A stretch of 18,113 bases of DNA, taken from contig JAFRLP010000656.1 in assembly GCA_017431185.1 (NCBI GenBank), positions 1 through 18,113 of the forward strand, in the 5' to 3' direction. Below are positions 1 through 8,043 of this stretch, piece after piece. Under the pieces are notes generated by a model. That model saw only the letters and a program-made list of their open reading frames with translations. It did not search any database and was not told the origin of the DNA. Source of the stretch: Victivallales bacterium. GTDB lineage: Bacteria > Verrucomicrobiota > Lentisphaeria > Oligosphaerales > Oligosphaeraceae. Numbering within the stretch: position 1 is the stretch's first letter; the number at the start of each line of letters is the position of its first letter. A program made the position numbers and the translations under genes.

Positions 1-32
1 ACTCTAAAAAAGCTAAAACAATGGAGGTCAAC

Positions 33-827
33 ATGAAAAAAGCCCTGACGACTCTGATTCTGCTTGCGACTTTGGCCGTGCATGCCGAGGTGCTTGTCTG
101 CGACAAGGCCAGCGAAAACAAGGCCACATTCACAAACAACAACTACAAGTACATCCCGAAGAGCATCACCGAAGAGGGCAAGACATTCTTCCGGGTGGAC
201 GGACGCGTATCCCTGGTCTCCGATGCCCTGGTCATGGTCAAGCCCGACAGACTCTACCGCATCTCCGTCAAACTCCGCGCCGTGCGCAATCCCTCCAAGG
301 CGCTCCTTGGAGTCGCGGCATACGACGCCCAGGGGCGTCTCATCAGCCAAACCGCTCTGCTGCCGCTCCCAAAGACCTTCACCACCCTGAGCCGCCCCTG
401 CCAAAAGGACGACACCTCTTTCTTCATCGTCAAGGGAACTGACTGGACCAAAGGCGGTTTCACCCCTGCGTTCAACGTCAAGGCGGACACCTCCGACATA
501 CCCTGCTTCACCGTGGACAACGGCAGCAACAGCGTCAAGGACGTGAAGGAGAACGATAACGATTTTGAGATCACCATGCTCTATCCGCTGAAGAACGACT
601 ACCCCGTCGGCACAACCGTCCGCCTTCATCGACAGGGGGCCCCCTTCGCCTATGTAGTCAACAAAACTGTATCGACGGAATGGGCCGAATGGAAGAGCAG
701 TCCAACCAAAGCGACCGATCTGCGCAAAGGCGCTGTCACCCTGCGTCCCGTCCTCATCTGCAATCTGGGTTTCCCCAAGGAGAGTCTGGATTTCGACGAG
801 CTGAGCATCGAGGAAATCACCGAGTGA
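33..827 (+). CDS. Secreted protein with carbohydrate-binding-like beta-sandwich
   Basis: The protein has 264 residues. I chose ATG 33 because GGAGG at 23-27 lies 5 nt upstream; an in-frame ATG at 21 has no ribosome binding site and would place the SD inside the gene. The first 18 residues (MKKALTTLILLATLAVHA) form a typical signal peptide with a VHA|E cleavage site, so the product should be exported. The mature part is rich in beta-strand-type sequence, with a stretch near residues 70-105 (DRLYRISVKLRAV...LLGVAAYDAQGRLI) and an end (LDFDELSIEEI) that resemble the last strands of CBM4/9-like jelly-roll domains. No catalytic motif is visible. Its promoter and any upstream partners are outside the window. 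I infer a glycan-binding or surface protein; the function is not identified. Confidence 0.75.
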   Translation: MKKALTTLILLATLAVHAEVLVCDKASENKATFTNNNYKYIPKSITEEGKTFFRVDGRVSLVSDALVMVKPDRLYRISVKLRAVRNPSKALLGVAAYDAQGRLISQTALLPLPKTFTTLSRPCQKDDTSFFIVKGTDWTKGGFTPAFNVKADTSDIPCFTVDNGSNSVKDVKENDNDFEITMLYPLKNDYPVGTTVRLHRQGAPFAYVVNKTVSTEWAEWKSSPTKATDLRKGAVTLRPVLICNLGFPKESLDFDELSIEEITE

Positions 828-840
828 CAGTCAAGTCTCG

Positions 841-877
841 CCATTCCATGGGCTGATGAATCGCATCCATGGAATGG
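841..877. repeat. Perfect 11-bp inverted repeat after the first gene
   Basis: CCATTCCATGG (841-851) and CCATGGAATGG (867-877) are exact reverse complements separated by a 15-nt loop, starting 13 nt after the stop codon at 827. The stem could end or protect the transcript of the first gene. No run of T follows, so it is not a canonical intrinsic terminator. A weaker 8-bp stem with one wobble (903-910 with 937-944) lies further downstream in the same gap. Confidence 0.5.
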
Positions 878-955
878 TGTTCCCTGTGATGGTCTGGAGA
901 CTGGTGATGCGTTCGGACGGCATGATTCCCCATTGAGCATCGCCAAAAAATGATG

Positions 956-999
956 TCTGGCTTGTTTTTTTCTTTGATCTGGCTTGTTTTTTTCTTTGA
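956..999 (+). repeat. Perfect tandem duplication of a 22-nt unit
   Basis: Two identical 22-nt units, 956-977 and 978-999, lie head to tail. Each begins TCTGGCTTG, followed by seven T, then CTTTGA. They sit directly upstream of the regulator gene at 1046, and the second copy supplies the likely -35 element. They could be a paired regulator site, a UP-like T-rich element, or a recent slippage duplication. Confidence 0.85.
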
Positions 1000-1023
1000 A
1001 ATGCTTATATTATGAATAGCATT
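984..1023 (+). promoter_or_regulatory. Candidate promoter with overlapping palindrome upstream of the GntR/LacI-type regulator
   Basis: A -35-like TTGTTT (984-989) is followed after 16 nt by TATATT (1006-1011), or after 18 nt by TATTAT (1008-1013). An inverted repeat with 6-nt arms, AATGCT (1000-1005) and AGCATT (1018-1023), brackets the -10 region. This placement suits repression at the promoter, probably autoregulation by the product of the next gene. The promoter is inferred from motif matches only. Confidence 0.5.
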
Positions 1024-1045
1024 TCGTTTTGACAGAGGCAAAACA

Positions 1046-2083
1046 ATGGCGCGTCAACTCAAATATGACCAGATACTGCTGGCGCTGATGGAGTACATTG
1101 GCAAAAGCGGTCTGAAGCCAGGGGAACGGCTTCCGGCCGAGCGCAAACTGCTGCCTCATCTGGACTGCAGCATGATTACGCTTCGCCGTGCGCTGACCAC
1201 ATTGGCGGCTCGCGGTGTGTTGGAGCGTCGTCAGGGAGACGGCACGGTGTTGAAGCAGGCAGTGGGGCAGTCCGCGTCTGGGGGAAAGGTTCTGTACATC
1301 AACATCAATGTGCCAGGGAAAATCTCTCCTGCCCCCTCGATAGAATATGAGATGCTGGCGGACAATCTGCGCCGTCATGGCCTGGAGATGGAGTATCTGT
1401 CGGTGCACGAGTTCACGGACCGCATTGCATCGGCTGCCCAAGGGGCGCAGGGCATATTGCTGTATGGTGAATTTCGCCCCGTGTTTCTGAAGGCGGTTCA
1501 GGCGTTGGGACTGCCGACGGTTCTCATCGGCGGGAGATATCTAAGTGGTCGCCCCTTTCCGCAGGTGACATTGGATGCAGTAGCCTGCGCCCGTCAGATT
1601 ACGGGACACTTCCTTCGGGATGGGGCGCGGAGGATGGCGTTTCTCAACTCCAGTCCCGAGTATTTCATGTCTCGTGAACTGGAAATTGGCTTCCGAAAGG
1701 AGCTGGAGGCTTTTGGCGACAGCGGGGTTGAGGGGACGGTCATCTCGATCAGGCAAGATGACAACGGCCCCTTGGAGCGTTTTCTTGAGGTGGCGGAAGA
1801 TTATGACGCAGTTGTCATGGAGGTTGGCAACTACCTGCGTTTTCTGGCGGCATGCCGACACTGCAACCGAATGCCGAGGACGCGCATCGGAGTGGTGCCT
1901 CTTGCGGAATTTTTCAAGAATGACCTGACCATGCGCCACCTGTTCCATGCGGATAGAAATACGGTGCTGTCGTGTCTGCAGGGAGACATGTTTCAGATTG
2001 CCTGCGACAAGCTGTGCGCAAGGATTCTGCATGACACGCCAATCACGTCGTGTTGTCTCACGGCATGCCTGGAGGGGGGATGA
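1046..2083 (+). CDS. GntR-family transcriptional regulator with LacI-type sensor domain
   Basis: The protein has 345 residues, and the start is supported by AGAGG at 1034-1038. Residues 5-70 form a GntR winged helix (LKPGERLPAERKLLPHLDCS, then TLRRALTTLAARGVLERRQGDGT). Residues 80-340 resemble the periplasmic-binding-protein-like sensor of LacI regulators: a YININVPG strand, QGILLYGEFRP, LPTVLIGGRY and HFLRDGARRMAFLNSSP. This is the AraR-like architecture, in which a sugar ligand usually releases DNA binding. The gene lies at the head of the plus-strand glycan module and is preceded by a palindrome over its own promoter, so it probably controls itself and the DUF4838-pseudopilin pair downstream. 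The ligand is unknown; the GH106-like gene downstream suggests a plant- or microbe-derived oligosaccharide, which is speculative. Confidence 0.88.
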   Translation: MARQLKYDQILLALMEYIGKSGLKPGERLPAERKLLPHLDCSMITLRRALTTLAARGVLERRQGDGTVLKQAVGQSASGGKVLYININVPGKISPAPSIEYEMLADNLRRHGLEMEYLSVHEFTDRIASAAQGAQGILLYGEFRPVFLKAVQALGLPTVLIGGRYLSGRPFPQVTLDAVACARQITGHFLRDGARRMAFLNSSPEYFMSRELEIGFRKELEAFGDSGVEGTVISIRQDDNGPLERFLEVAEDYDAVVMEVGNYLRFLAACRHCNRMPRTRIGVVPLAEFFKNDLTMRHLFHADRNTVLSCLQGDMFQIACDKLCARILHDTPITSCCLTACLEGG

Positions 2084-2108
2084 GCCGTGAGTGACACGCC
2101 TTGGAATG

Positions 2109-2209
2109 GTTGGCCTGCGCGGAGAGCGCGGCCTGCAAAACCGAGCCGTGAAACCAAGCGCGGGTGGCGGGTTTGGCAGACCGCGCTCCGCGCGGTCAAT
2201 AACAGTCGC
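2109..2209. repeat. Interspersed palindromic repeat, copy 1
   Basis: This GC-rich block starts 25 nt after the regulator stop and ends about 20 nt before the SD of the next gene. Its two ends are long inverted arms: about 2110-2142, with the core CGCGGAGAGCGCGG, pairs with 2170-2199, with the core CCGCGCTCCGCGCGG. It should therefore fold into one long hairpin. It aligns along its whole length, with a few short gaps, to 14008-14105. Both copies share the start GTTGGCC and the end CAGTCGC, and the similarity fades through a following GGATT. It contains no gene of its own; open frames across it arise from the repeat. It would lie in the leader of the DUF4838 transcript or between co-transcribed genes. 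Confidence 0.85.
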
Positions 2210-2238
2210 TGAAGGATTGCTTTTTTCAGGAGGTTGCC

Positions 2239-4224
2239 ATGGAAAAGAAACTGGTTGCGATGATGATGGCTCTCGCAGTGACCGCGATGTCCGCCGAGAT
2301 TGGGATTGTACGAGACGGAAAGCCACTGGCCGTGATTGTTCAGGGACGCACTGAAAAATGCACCACGCTGGCGGTGGAGGTCCTTCAGGAGTGCGTGGAG
2401 ATGTCGACGGGCGTTCGTCTGGAGGTCGTCCGCCCGAAGGCGCTTGCCTCCTTGTCCAAGGAGACGACGCGGATTGTGGTCGGGGAATGCACCTATGCGA
2501 ACGAGCATGGCGTGTTTCGCGAAAGGCTTCCGCTTGAGGAGTATCGAATTGAGGCAAAGGGGAACGCCATCTTTCTGTATGGGCATGACAAGGAGCTCCC
2601 CAACGGCGTCACGACTGGCGCCCCAGGCATGATTCATCCGACGATGGATTTCCGCCGCTACAGCCCCGCCACCGCATGGGCCGTCACGGCGTTTCTGGAC
2701 CGTTTCGCGGGCGTTCGCTTCCTCTGGCCAGGAAAACTTGGCACGTACTGTCCGAAGAGACAGAATCTCTCCGTGCCAGACGGCTTTTCCTTTCAGGGGC
2801 GTCCCCGCTACGAGAAACGCCATATCTGGTTCAACATGAGCACCAACCAGGAGGTCTGGGATGCCACCAATCGCTATTTCATGCTTCATCAGCAGGGGAC
2901 ACGAATAGACACCGCGTTCATGCATCATTTCGATTCCTGGTGGGATATGTTTTCAGAGACGAAGCCAGAGGTGATTGCGCTTTCCCCTGAAGGGAAGCGT
3001 GACTATTGGAACAGGACCAGAAATGCCAAGATGTGCCTGAGCAATCCAGAGACCCAGGAGCAGGTCGTCGAACTCTGGCGAAAGGACGGATGCCCCGACA
3101 TGTGGTCCCTCTGTCCGAATGACGGGCTGGGATTCTGCACCTGCTCTGGATGTCGGGCAATGGACAGCGAGGAGACGCGCAAGGCCTCTGCCGAGGATGT
3201 CTGGAACGCGAAGGTGAATCTCTCGCGGAGATACGATCTCTTCTGGAACAGCGTCATCGAAAGGATGCGGAAGGAGAACCAGAAGGTGCGCGTCTGCGTG
3301 CTCGGCTATGGGCCGTACAAACTTTTGCCAGAGGGTACGAAACTGGAGCCGGCGCTGCTTGCCGCCGTCGTCCCCGCCGATTTTGATGTCAGGGGCATCG
3401 GGATGCAGCAGTGGGACTCCTGGGTCCGCACAGGGGCCACGCTTGAACTGCGTCCGAATTGGCTGAATACCTTCTTCTTTGCGCCGTATCTTCCGTTGCG
3501 GCAGACGGCGGATTTCATGGCGAAGAGCAGACCGAACAGCATCGGTTACGAGCATGACTGCTTTTACGGATGCTGGCCTGCCCAGGGACTTTACTGCTAC
3601 ATGATTGTCCGAATGGCGGCACGAGAGGAACTTTCGGTAGATGACGTCGTGGACGAATATGTCGCCGCGTTCGGCAAGGGGGCGACGGCAATCCGCAAGT
3701 GGATCCGCTACTGGGAGGATTACACAGACCGTCTCCGTGGTGGCGTCGCCGAGGAAAGCGAAGTGAAGAAGGAAGGGCTGTATGACCAGATCTGCGCCTC
3801 AGACAAGCGCATCCGCCCCAATGCCCTCTATGGCTGCTGGGATTCCCTTCATCTCTCCTATCCAGAAGAGGTCATGAAGCCTGCATACGATTGCCTGGAC
3901 GAGGCGCGACAGGCGATTGGGGATTTGGATTCCGATGCGGCTGCCCGCGTGGAATTCCTGCGTGACGGCATGACGCATGTGGACTTGATGCGGAAGACGC
4001 TAGGGCTTTTCTGGAAGGCGCCGGCTGGCAGGAGTCCTGAATTCATGCAGGCATTCAACGAGCTGTTCGTCTGGCGAACGGCGAAGGAGAGAGACTTTGT
4101 CCTCAACCGCCATCATATCATGTACAACGAATTCTCGCGTAACATCCGCATAGTCCCTCGGAATGCGGATGGAACGCCGCAGAAGGCGGATGTATATGAT
4201 AAGGTCTGGAAGAACAAGAAATGA
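2239..4224 (+). CDS. Secreted DUF4838 domain protein (glycoside hydrolase-like)
   Basis: The protein has 661 residues, and AGGAGG at 2228-2233, 5 nt before ATG, fixes the start. Residues 1-19 are a signal peptide (cleavage AMSA|EI). Residues 20-180 resemble the N-terminal alpha/beta domain found in alpha-glucuronidases and DUF4838 proteins, ending in FLDRFAGVRFLWPG (152-165). The DUF4838 core follows, with RPRYEKRHIW (188-197) and the hallmark CPNDGLGFCTCSGC (292-305). That hallmark holds three close cysteines (C300, C302, C305), suggesting a metal or disulfide site. Later parts (the YGPYKLLPEG and FYGCWPAQG regions) also fit the family. DUF4838 proteins are predicted glycan-active enzymes, common in PVC and Bacteroidota glycan loci, without an agreed reaction. 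The product should be extracytoplasmic and is probably co-transcribed with the pseudopilin 62 nt downstream. Confidence 0.88.
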   Translation: MEKKLVAMMMALAVTAMSAEIGIVRDGKPLAVIVQGRTEKCTTLAVEVLQECVEMSTGVRLEVVRPKALASLSKETTRIVVGECTYANEHGVFRERLPLEEYRIEAKGNAIFLYGHDKELPNGVTTGAPGMIHPTMDFRRYSPATAWAVTAFLDRFAGVRFLWPGKLGTYCPKRQNLSVPDGFSFQGRPRYEKRHIWFNMSTNQEVWDATNRYFMLHQQGTRIDTAFMHHFDSWWDMFSETKPEVIALSPEGKRDYWNRTRNAKMCLSNPETQEQVVELWRKDGCPDMWSLCPNDGLGFCTCSGCRAMDSEETRKASAEDVWNAKVNLSRRYDLFWNSVIERMRKENQKVRVCVLGYGPYKLLPEGTKLEPALLAAVVPADFDVRGIGMQQWDSWVRTGATLELRPNWLNTFFFAPYLPLRQTADFMAKSRPNSIGYEHDCFYGCWPAQGLYCYMIVRMAAREELSVDDVVDEYVAAFGKGATAIRKWIRYWEDYTDRLRGGVAEESEVKKEGLYDQICASDKRIRPNALYGCWDSLHLSYPEEVMKPAYDCLDEARQAIGDLDSDAAARVEFLRDGMTHVDLMRKTLGLFWKAPAGRSPEFMQAFNELFVWRTAKERDFVLNRHHIMYNEFSRNIRIVPRNADGTPQKADVYDKVWKNKK

Positions 4225-4286
4225 TTTTTGGCAAGAGTGTTCTGAGTCGTGGGACCCACTGAAAACCAGAAAAGGAGAAGTCTGAA

Positions 4287-4979
4287 ATGAACATTGCTCC
4301 CGCAAGAAGAATAAGTTTCACTCTCATTGAACTGCTTGTCGTCATCGCCATTATAAGCGTACTGGCGGCGATGCTGCTGCCCGCCCTGAGCAAGGCAAGG
4401 GAGAGGGCGCGTGCCATCAGCTGCATCAGCAACCTGAAGACGCTGATGCTCATCACGGTAATGTATTGGGATGACTATGCGATGCCCTTTGAGCATCAGA
4501 ATCCGTCTGGCTGGACTTGGCCGAGGTATGTGAGGGAATATGATTCGACTGCAAAGAACATCAAAGGCTCCAACACCTACCTCCGCTGTCCCTCGATGAC
4601 GAGCAATTGGTTGACTAACTCGGTGCATAATGCTGGCTACCTCTACAACAATTCAGTGGGACAGCCCTATGGCAATAAGCGGTTCAGCGGCGCCACCCAT
4701 GGCGGCGGAGCCGCCTCCAGGCAGTTCATTTACTGCGACGCGCACGACAACGCGGGAATCATCTCTCCGAATGTCAATGCCACCATCTATGACAACGTTT
4801 CAGGTTCCTACCCCGCCATCACGCGCACGATGCCGAACAGAGCCTATTTCCGCCACAACGGAAAGCTCAACACCGCCTTCGCTGACGGACATGCGGAACC
4901 ACTGAGCGCCATCACCCGCGCCAAATCCAACACAGATTGGGCTGATGAGATGATCATTCGCTTCTACTACGTGCAATAA
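4287..4979 (+). CDS. H-X9-DG type pseudopilin (prepilin-like N-terminus)
   Basis: The protein has 230 residues, with AGGAG at 4273-4277. After the basic leader [10 protein letters not shown] comes the class III signal [20 protein letters not shown] (11-30), with the conserved Glu at mature position 5, so a prepilin peptidase should process it before insertion in the membrane. Next comes the usual [18 protein letters not shown] helix (34-51). The C-terminal globular part contains H190-x9-D200-G201 ([12 protein letters not shown]), the signature of a large family multiplied in Lentisphaerota and Planctomycetota. The residue before the cleavage site is Ser, not the usual Gly. Because the gene follows the secreted DUF4838 gene, the product may be a T2SS-like or surface filament subunit linked to the export or anchoring of glycan-active proteins; that role is an inference. 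Confidence 0.9.
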   Translation: MNIAPARRISFTLIELLVVIAIISVLAAMLLPALSKARERARAISCISNLKTLMLITVMYWDDYAMPFEHQNPSGWTWPRYVREYDSTAKNIKGSNTYLRCPSMTSNWLTNSVHNAGYLYNNSVGQPYGNKRFSGATHGGGAASRQFIYCDAHDNAGIISPNVNATIYDNVSGSYPAITRTMPNRAYFRHNGKLNTAFADGHAEPLSAITRAKSNTDWADEMIIRFYYVQ

Positions 4980-5010
4980 CCCCTCTTCCTTGAAAGCGCA
5001 GAACCGCCAG

Positions 5011-5045
5011 TCCCTCCTGACGCGATGGAATGTCAGGTCAAGGGA
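5011..5045 (+). terminator. Weak hairpin after the pseudopilin gene
   Basis: CCTGAC (5016-5021) and GTCAGG (5032-5037) can pair around a 10-nt loop, and TCCC (5011-5014) with GGGA (5042-5045) can extend the stem past a bulge. There is no T-run. It is a possible transcript end or processing site between the pseudopilin and the GH106-like gene, with low certainty. Confidence 0.3.
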
Positions 5046-5097
5046 GTGATGGCTGACTGAGCATTCAAGACGTAGGCGTGATATACAAATCCATCTC

Positions 5098-7950
5098 ATG
5101 AAAGCTCCCCTTCCTCACATCATTCCGTTCTGGCTCTGGAACGGCGTCCAGACGGAACCTGAGATCAGCCGCCAGCTTCAGCTGGTCGCTAGCCGAGGCA
5201 TTCCGGGTGTGGCGATCCATGCGCGGACAGGGAACGAGATCCCCTATTTGTCGGAACGGTGGATGGCGCTGGTCCGTCATGCCTGTGAAGAGGCGAAGCG
5301 TCTCGGTCTGGTAATCTGGATATATGACGAATTCGGCTTTCCCAGCGGCTCCGTCGAGGGACGTCTGCCAGGGACTGGTGAGGATTATCAGCAGAAATCG
5401 CTCCATTTCGAGGCACATCCCCTCTCCGCTCGCAAGGAGCTTGAGGCGCAGCCAGACGTCCTGAGGGTTTTCCCCAAGGGAAGGAACCAGCTTCTGGTGT
5501 TTCGGCGTCATCTGCTTCCCCAGCACCCCGACTTTCTCAACCCGAAGACCGTGAAGCTGTTCCTGAGACTGGCTCATGAGGAGTATCGCAAGGCCGTCGG
5601 CGATTATTTCGGAAATGTCATCCAGGCATTTTTCACCGACGACAATCTGATACTGCTGGAACGCGGGGCGGTGCTTCCCTACACGGATTCTCTGGAGGAG
5701 AGCTTCACAAAGACCTATGGATACTCTCTTCTTGACAATCTTGACGCCCTGGTGGAAAACCGCCCCGAAAGCCCTGCCATCCGCCTGGACTACTACCGTC
5801 ATCTGGCGGAACGCTTCAATGCGGGCTTTGTCCGTCCAATGCATGCGTGGGCAAGCCGTCATCGCCTGAAATTCTACGGGCATCTCTCTTCCGACGAGGG
5901 GCCGATGGATTACTGCTCGCGCACCTTCGGCGACACGGGCGAATACATGATGAGTTTCCACACGCCTGGCGCCGACGATTTCCTCACCTTTCATCATGAC
6001 AAACGCTATCTGAGATATGCGACCAACCAGTTCGGCAGCATTGACTTTCACAATGGCGTCGCTGGATTCTCGACGACTGTCGTCATGAAGCAGCCATCCT
6101 CGGTTGCCTCCCAGCTGGGGGACGGGAGTTGCATGTCGGAGACATTCAGTTCCCTGGGCTGGGGAGTTTCTCCCGATTCGCTCATCGCCCACATGAACTA
6201 TTTGTGCCTGATGGGCATCAACATCTCCGTGCCTCACTACTACGCCTACAGCACTGCCCTTCAGGCAAAGCGCGACCACCCGGCCAGCTTCTTCTTTCAG
6301 CAACCCTATTTCCCCGTCAGCCGGGAGATTTTCGCGGAGACGGACCGTTCGCTGACCTTGACCGCGCGAGGGCGCAATGCGGCGGACACGCTGGTCATCT
6401 ATCCCATCCAGTCCGTTCAGGCCGGTCTGGACGGCGACCAGATGGACATCCCTGGAAACTACCGCTGCGAGACGCATTCTGCCTATCCCGACTGCCGGCG
6501 GCAGACGGAACTTTTCCAGAGGCTGTGCCATGCGCTGCTGCAGGCGCATGTGGGCTTTGAGCTGGGCTATGAATCGGTTATCCGCCATCATGCGCAGGCG
6601 GAGGAGGGCGCACTGGTCATCGGCCATGCCCGATACACGACAGTCATCCTTCCTGGGCTTACCACGATTTCCTCCACATTGCTGAAGCTGCTCCAGAAGG
6701 CGCGGAGCCTGCGCATCATCTATCTCGCCAGTCGTCCTGACATGGTGGACGGCAAGCCGTTCAACCCCGAATTGCTCCCGCAAGGGGAGTGCCATCGTAG
6801 TCTGCGCTCTCTTGCGCAAAAGATGCCGTCGCCCATTCTGGAGGGTATCTCCTCTCCCGAGACTGGCGTCAGCGCCCGTTGCGTAGATGGAAAACTGGAG
6901 TACATGGTGGCGCATTTCGGGGGTAGGCCGACGACGCTTCATTTTGACCTGAAGGGATATGAACTGTACCTGCCCGCGTCGGATACGCGGAGGCCATTGC
7001 CGGCGGACGTGACGCTTCAGCCTGGGCGCGCTGTCCATCTTTTGCCGTCGGACGGTGGGAAACGCCATGCCGTGGCACGGACTGTCATGAGGAAGGCCAC
7101 GCCAGTCTCCCCGTCCTGGGAGATTTCCCTGGACAATCCGAATGTGCTGATGCTGGACGCGGCTCGGCCTCCCTACGGCTTTCTGACACCATTTGACGAT
7201 CCAGATTTCGCCATCCAGCCGAAGAACACCCTCTTCTATCTGGAGTTCGACCGTCCGAAGGCCTGTCAGGGAGCAATCCGCTTTGCTTACGAACCACAGG
7301 CGGTCACCCGACTGAAACTCAACGGAACGGAATTGCTGACGAGGCAGTCTTCCCCCTCCAAACCGACTTCATCGCTTCTGGAACTGGATGTGACAAGGAT
7401 TTTGAGGCACAGGAATGTCTTGACCTTTGACATTCGGAACCGACGCCCTGAACCCTTCTATCTGTTCGGGGATTTTCGGGTCCGTCTCGGAAGGAGAATC
7501 CACAGCGACGGCAATGGGTGGGACATGCCAGAGCAGGCCAGCCTCCGCCCGACAGTCGAGCCATTGCGCTTCGGCTCGCTTTCCGAACAGGGATGCCCTT
7601 TCTACTGGGGTTCTGTCAGTTATGAGACGACGCTTGAACTGAAGTCCGTGAAGACAATCGCCGTGCGTCTGCCGAAGGCCATTGCCTCCGCCATCACCCT
7701 GAGCGTCAACGGAAAAAGGCTGGAGACGCTTTCCGCCGAACCATGGCTGTGGGAGATACCAGCGCAAGTCCTGAAGCCTGGCGTAAATTCGCTTCGGCTA
7801 TGCCTCTTCAATACGGCACAGAATTTCTTCGGCCCGCATCATCCAGATGCGCAGAGGAGGCATTTCACTGGCTGGCGTCCCAAAGGCAACCGCTATTTCT
7901 GCGTGGCGTCCTTTGGGATTCTGGAGCCACCTGAACTCAGCATCTTCTGA
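5098..7950 (+). CDS. Glycoside hydrolase, GH106 (alpha-L-rhamnosidase)-like
   Basis: The protein has 950 residues. The N-terminal catalytic-type region has the series of motifs seen in GH106-like enzymes: FWLWNG (11-16), GIPGVAIHARTG (34-45), WIYDEFGFPSG (74-84), FFTDDN (178-183), FYGHLSSDEGP (259-269), MSETFSSLGWG (346-356) and INISVPHYYAYS (374-385). E347, in SETF, is a candidate catalytic acid. The C-terminal third consists of beta-sandwich domains, including a GH2-like sugar-binding module near the end (ITLSVNGKRLE, then NSLRLCLFN). GH106 enzymes remove terminal L-rhamnose, but specificity cannot be told from sequence alone. No signal peptide is present, so it should act in the cytoplasm. 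ATG 5098 lacks a recognisable SD and the nearest in-frame upstream stop is at 5047; a TATACA at 5082-5087 would permit a nearly leaderless transcript. Confidence 0.82.
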   Translation: MKAPLPHIIPFWLWNGVQTEPEISRQLQLVASRGIPGVAIHARTGNEIPYLSERWMALVRHACEEAKRLGLVIWIYDEFGFPSGSVEGRLPGTGEDYQQKSLHFEAHPLSARKELEAQPDVLRVFPKGRNQLLVFRRHLLPQHPDFLNPKTVKLFLRLAHEEYRKAVGDYFGNVIQAFFTDDNLILLERGAVLPYTDSLEESFTKTYGYSLLDNLDALVENRPESPAIRLDYYRHLAERFNAGFVRPMHAWASRHRLKFYGHLSSDEGPMDYCSRTFGDTGEYMMSFHTPGADDFLTFHHDKRYLRYATNQFGSIDFHNGVAGFSTTVVMKQPSSVASQLGDGSCMSETFSSLGWGVSPDSLIAHMNYLCLMGINISVPHYYAYSTALQAKRDHPASFFFQQPYFPVSREIFAETDRSLTLTARGRNAADTLVIYPIQSVQAGLDGDQMDIPGNYRCETHSAYPDCRRQTELFQRLCHALLQAHVGFELGYESVIRHHAQAEEGALVIGHARYTTVILPGLTTISSTLLKLLQKARSLRIIYLASRPDMVDGKPFNPELLPQGECHRSLRSLAQKMPSPILEGISSPETGVSARCVDGKLEYMVAHFGGRPTTLHFDLKGYELYLPASDTRRPLPADVTLQPGRAVHLLPSDGGKRHAVARTVMRKATPVSPSWEISLDNPNVLMLDAARPPYGFLTPFDDPDFAIQPKNTLFYLEFDRPKACQGAIRFAYEPQAVTRLKLNGTELLTRQSSPSKPTSSLLELDVTRILRHRNVLTFDIRNRRPEPFYLFGDFRVRLGRRIHSDGNGWDMPEQASLRPTVEPLRFGSLSEQGCPFYWGSVSYETTLELKSVKTIAVRLPKAIASAITLSVNGKRLETLSAEPWLWEIPAQVLKPGVNSLRLCLFNTAQNFFGPHHPDAQRRHFTGWRPKGNRYFCVASFGILEPPELSIF

Positions 7951-8015
7951 TTCTGTTGCCCAATGAGGTAATTGCAAAACTATCACCCAACCGCCAAAAC
8001 GCCGCAAGCACCATG

Positions 8016-8034
8016 TTCCTTTGACCAAAGGGAA
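8016..8034. terminator. Small hairpin between convergent genes
   Basis: TTCCTTT (8016-8022) can pair with AAAGGGAA (8027-8034) with one bulged G and a 4-nt loop. It sits in the 93-nt gap between the converging GH106-like gene and the minus-strand operon, a position where terminators are expected. No T-run follows on either strand, so it is at best a weak candidate. Confidence 0.25.
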
Positions 8035-8043
8035 AGGGAGTCG

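Noticed and set aside
2091..2354. 87-codon plus-strand frame across the first interspersed repeat
   Set aside because: Its sequence follows from the repeat itself, and similar peptides arise from the second copy (13951-14151). It also runs into the DUF4838 gene in another frame.
4249..4259. 11-nt palindrome GTGGGACCCAC between the DUF4838 and pseudopilin genes
   Set aside because: Too short and isolated to support an operator or terminator call.
5065..7068. 667-codon open frame on the minus strand opposite the GH106-like gene
   Set aside because: It lies antisense to a gene with clear family motifs, its translation shows no domain and is rich in Arg/Gln/His as expected of a shadow frame in GC-rich DNA.
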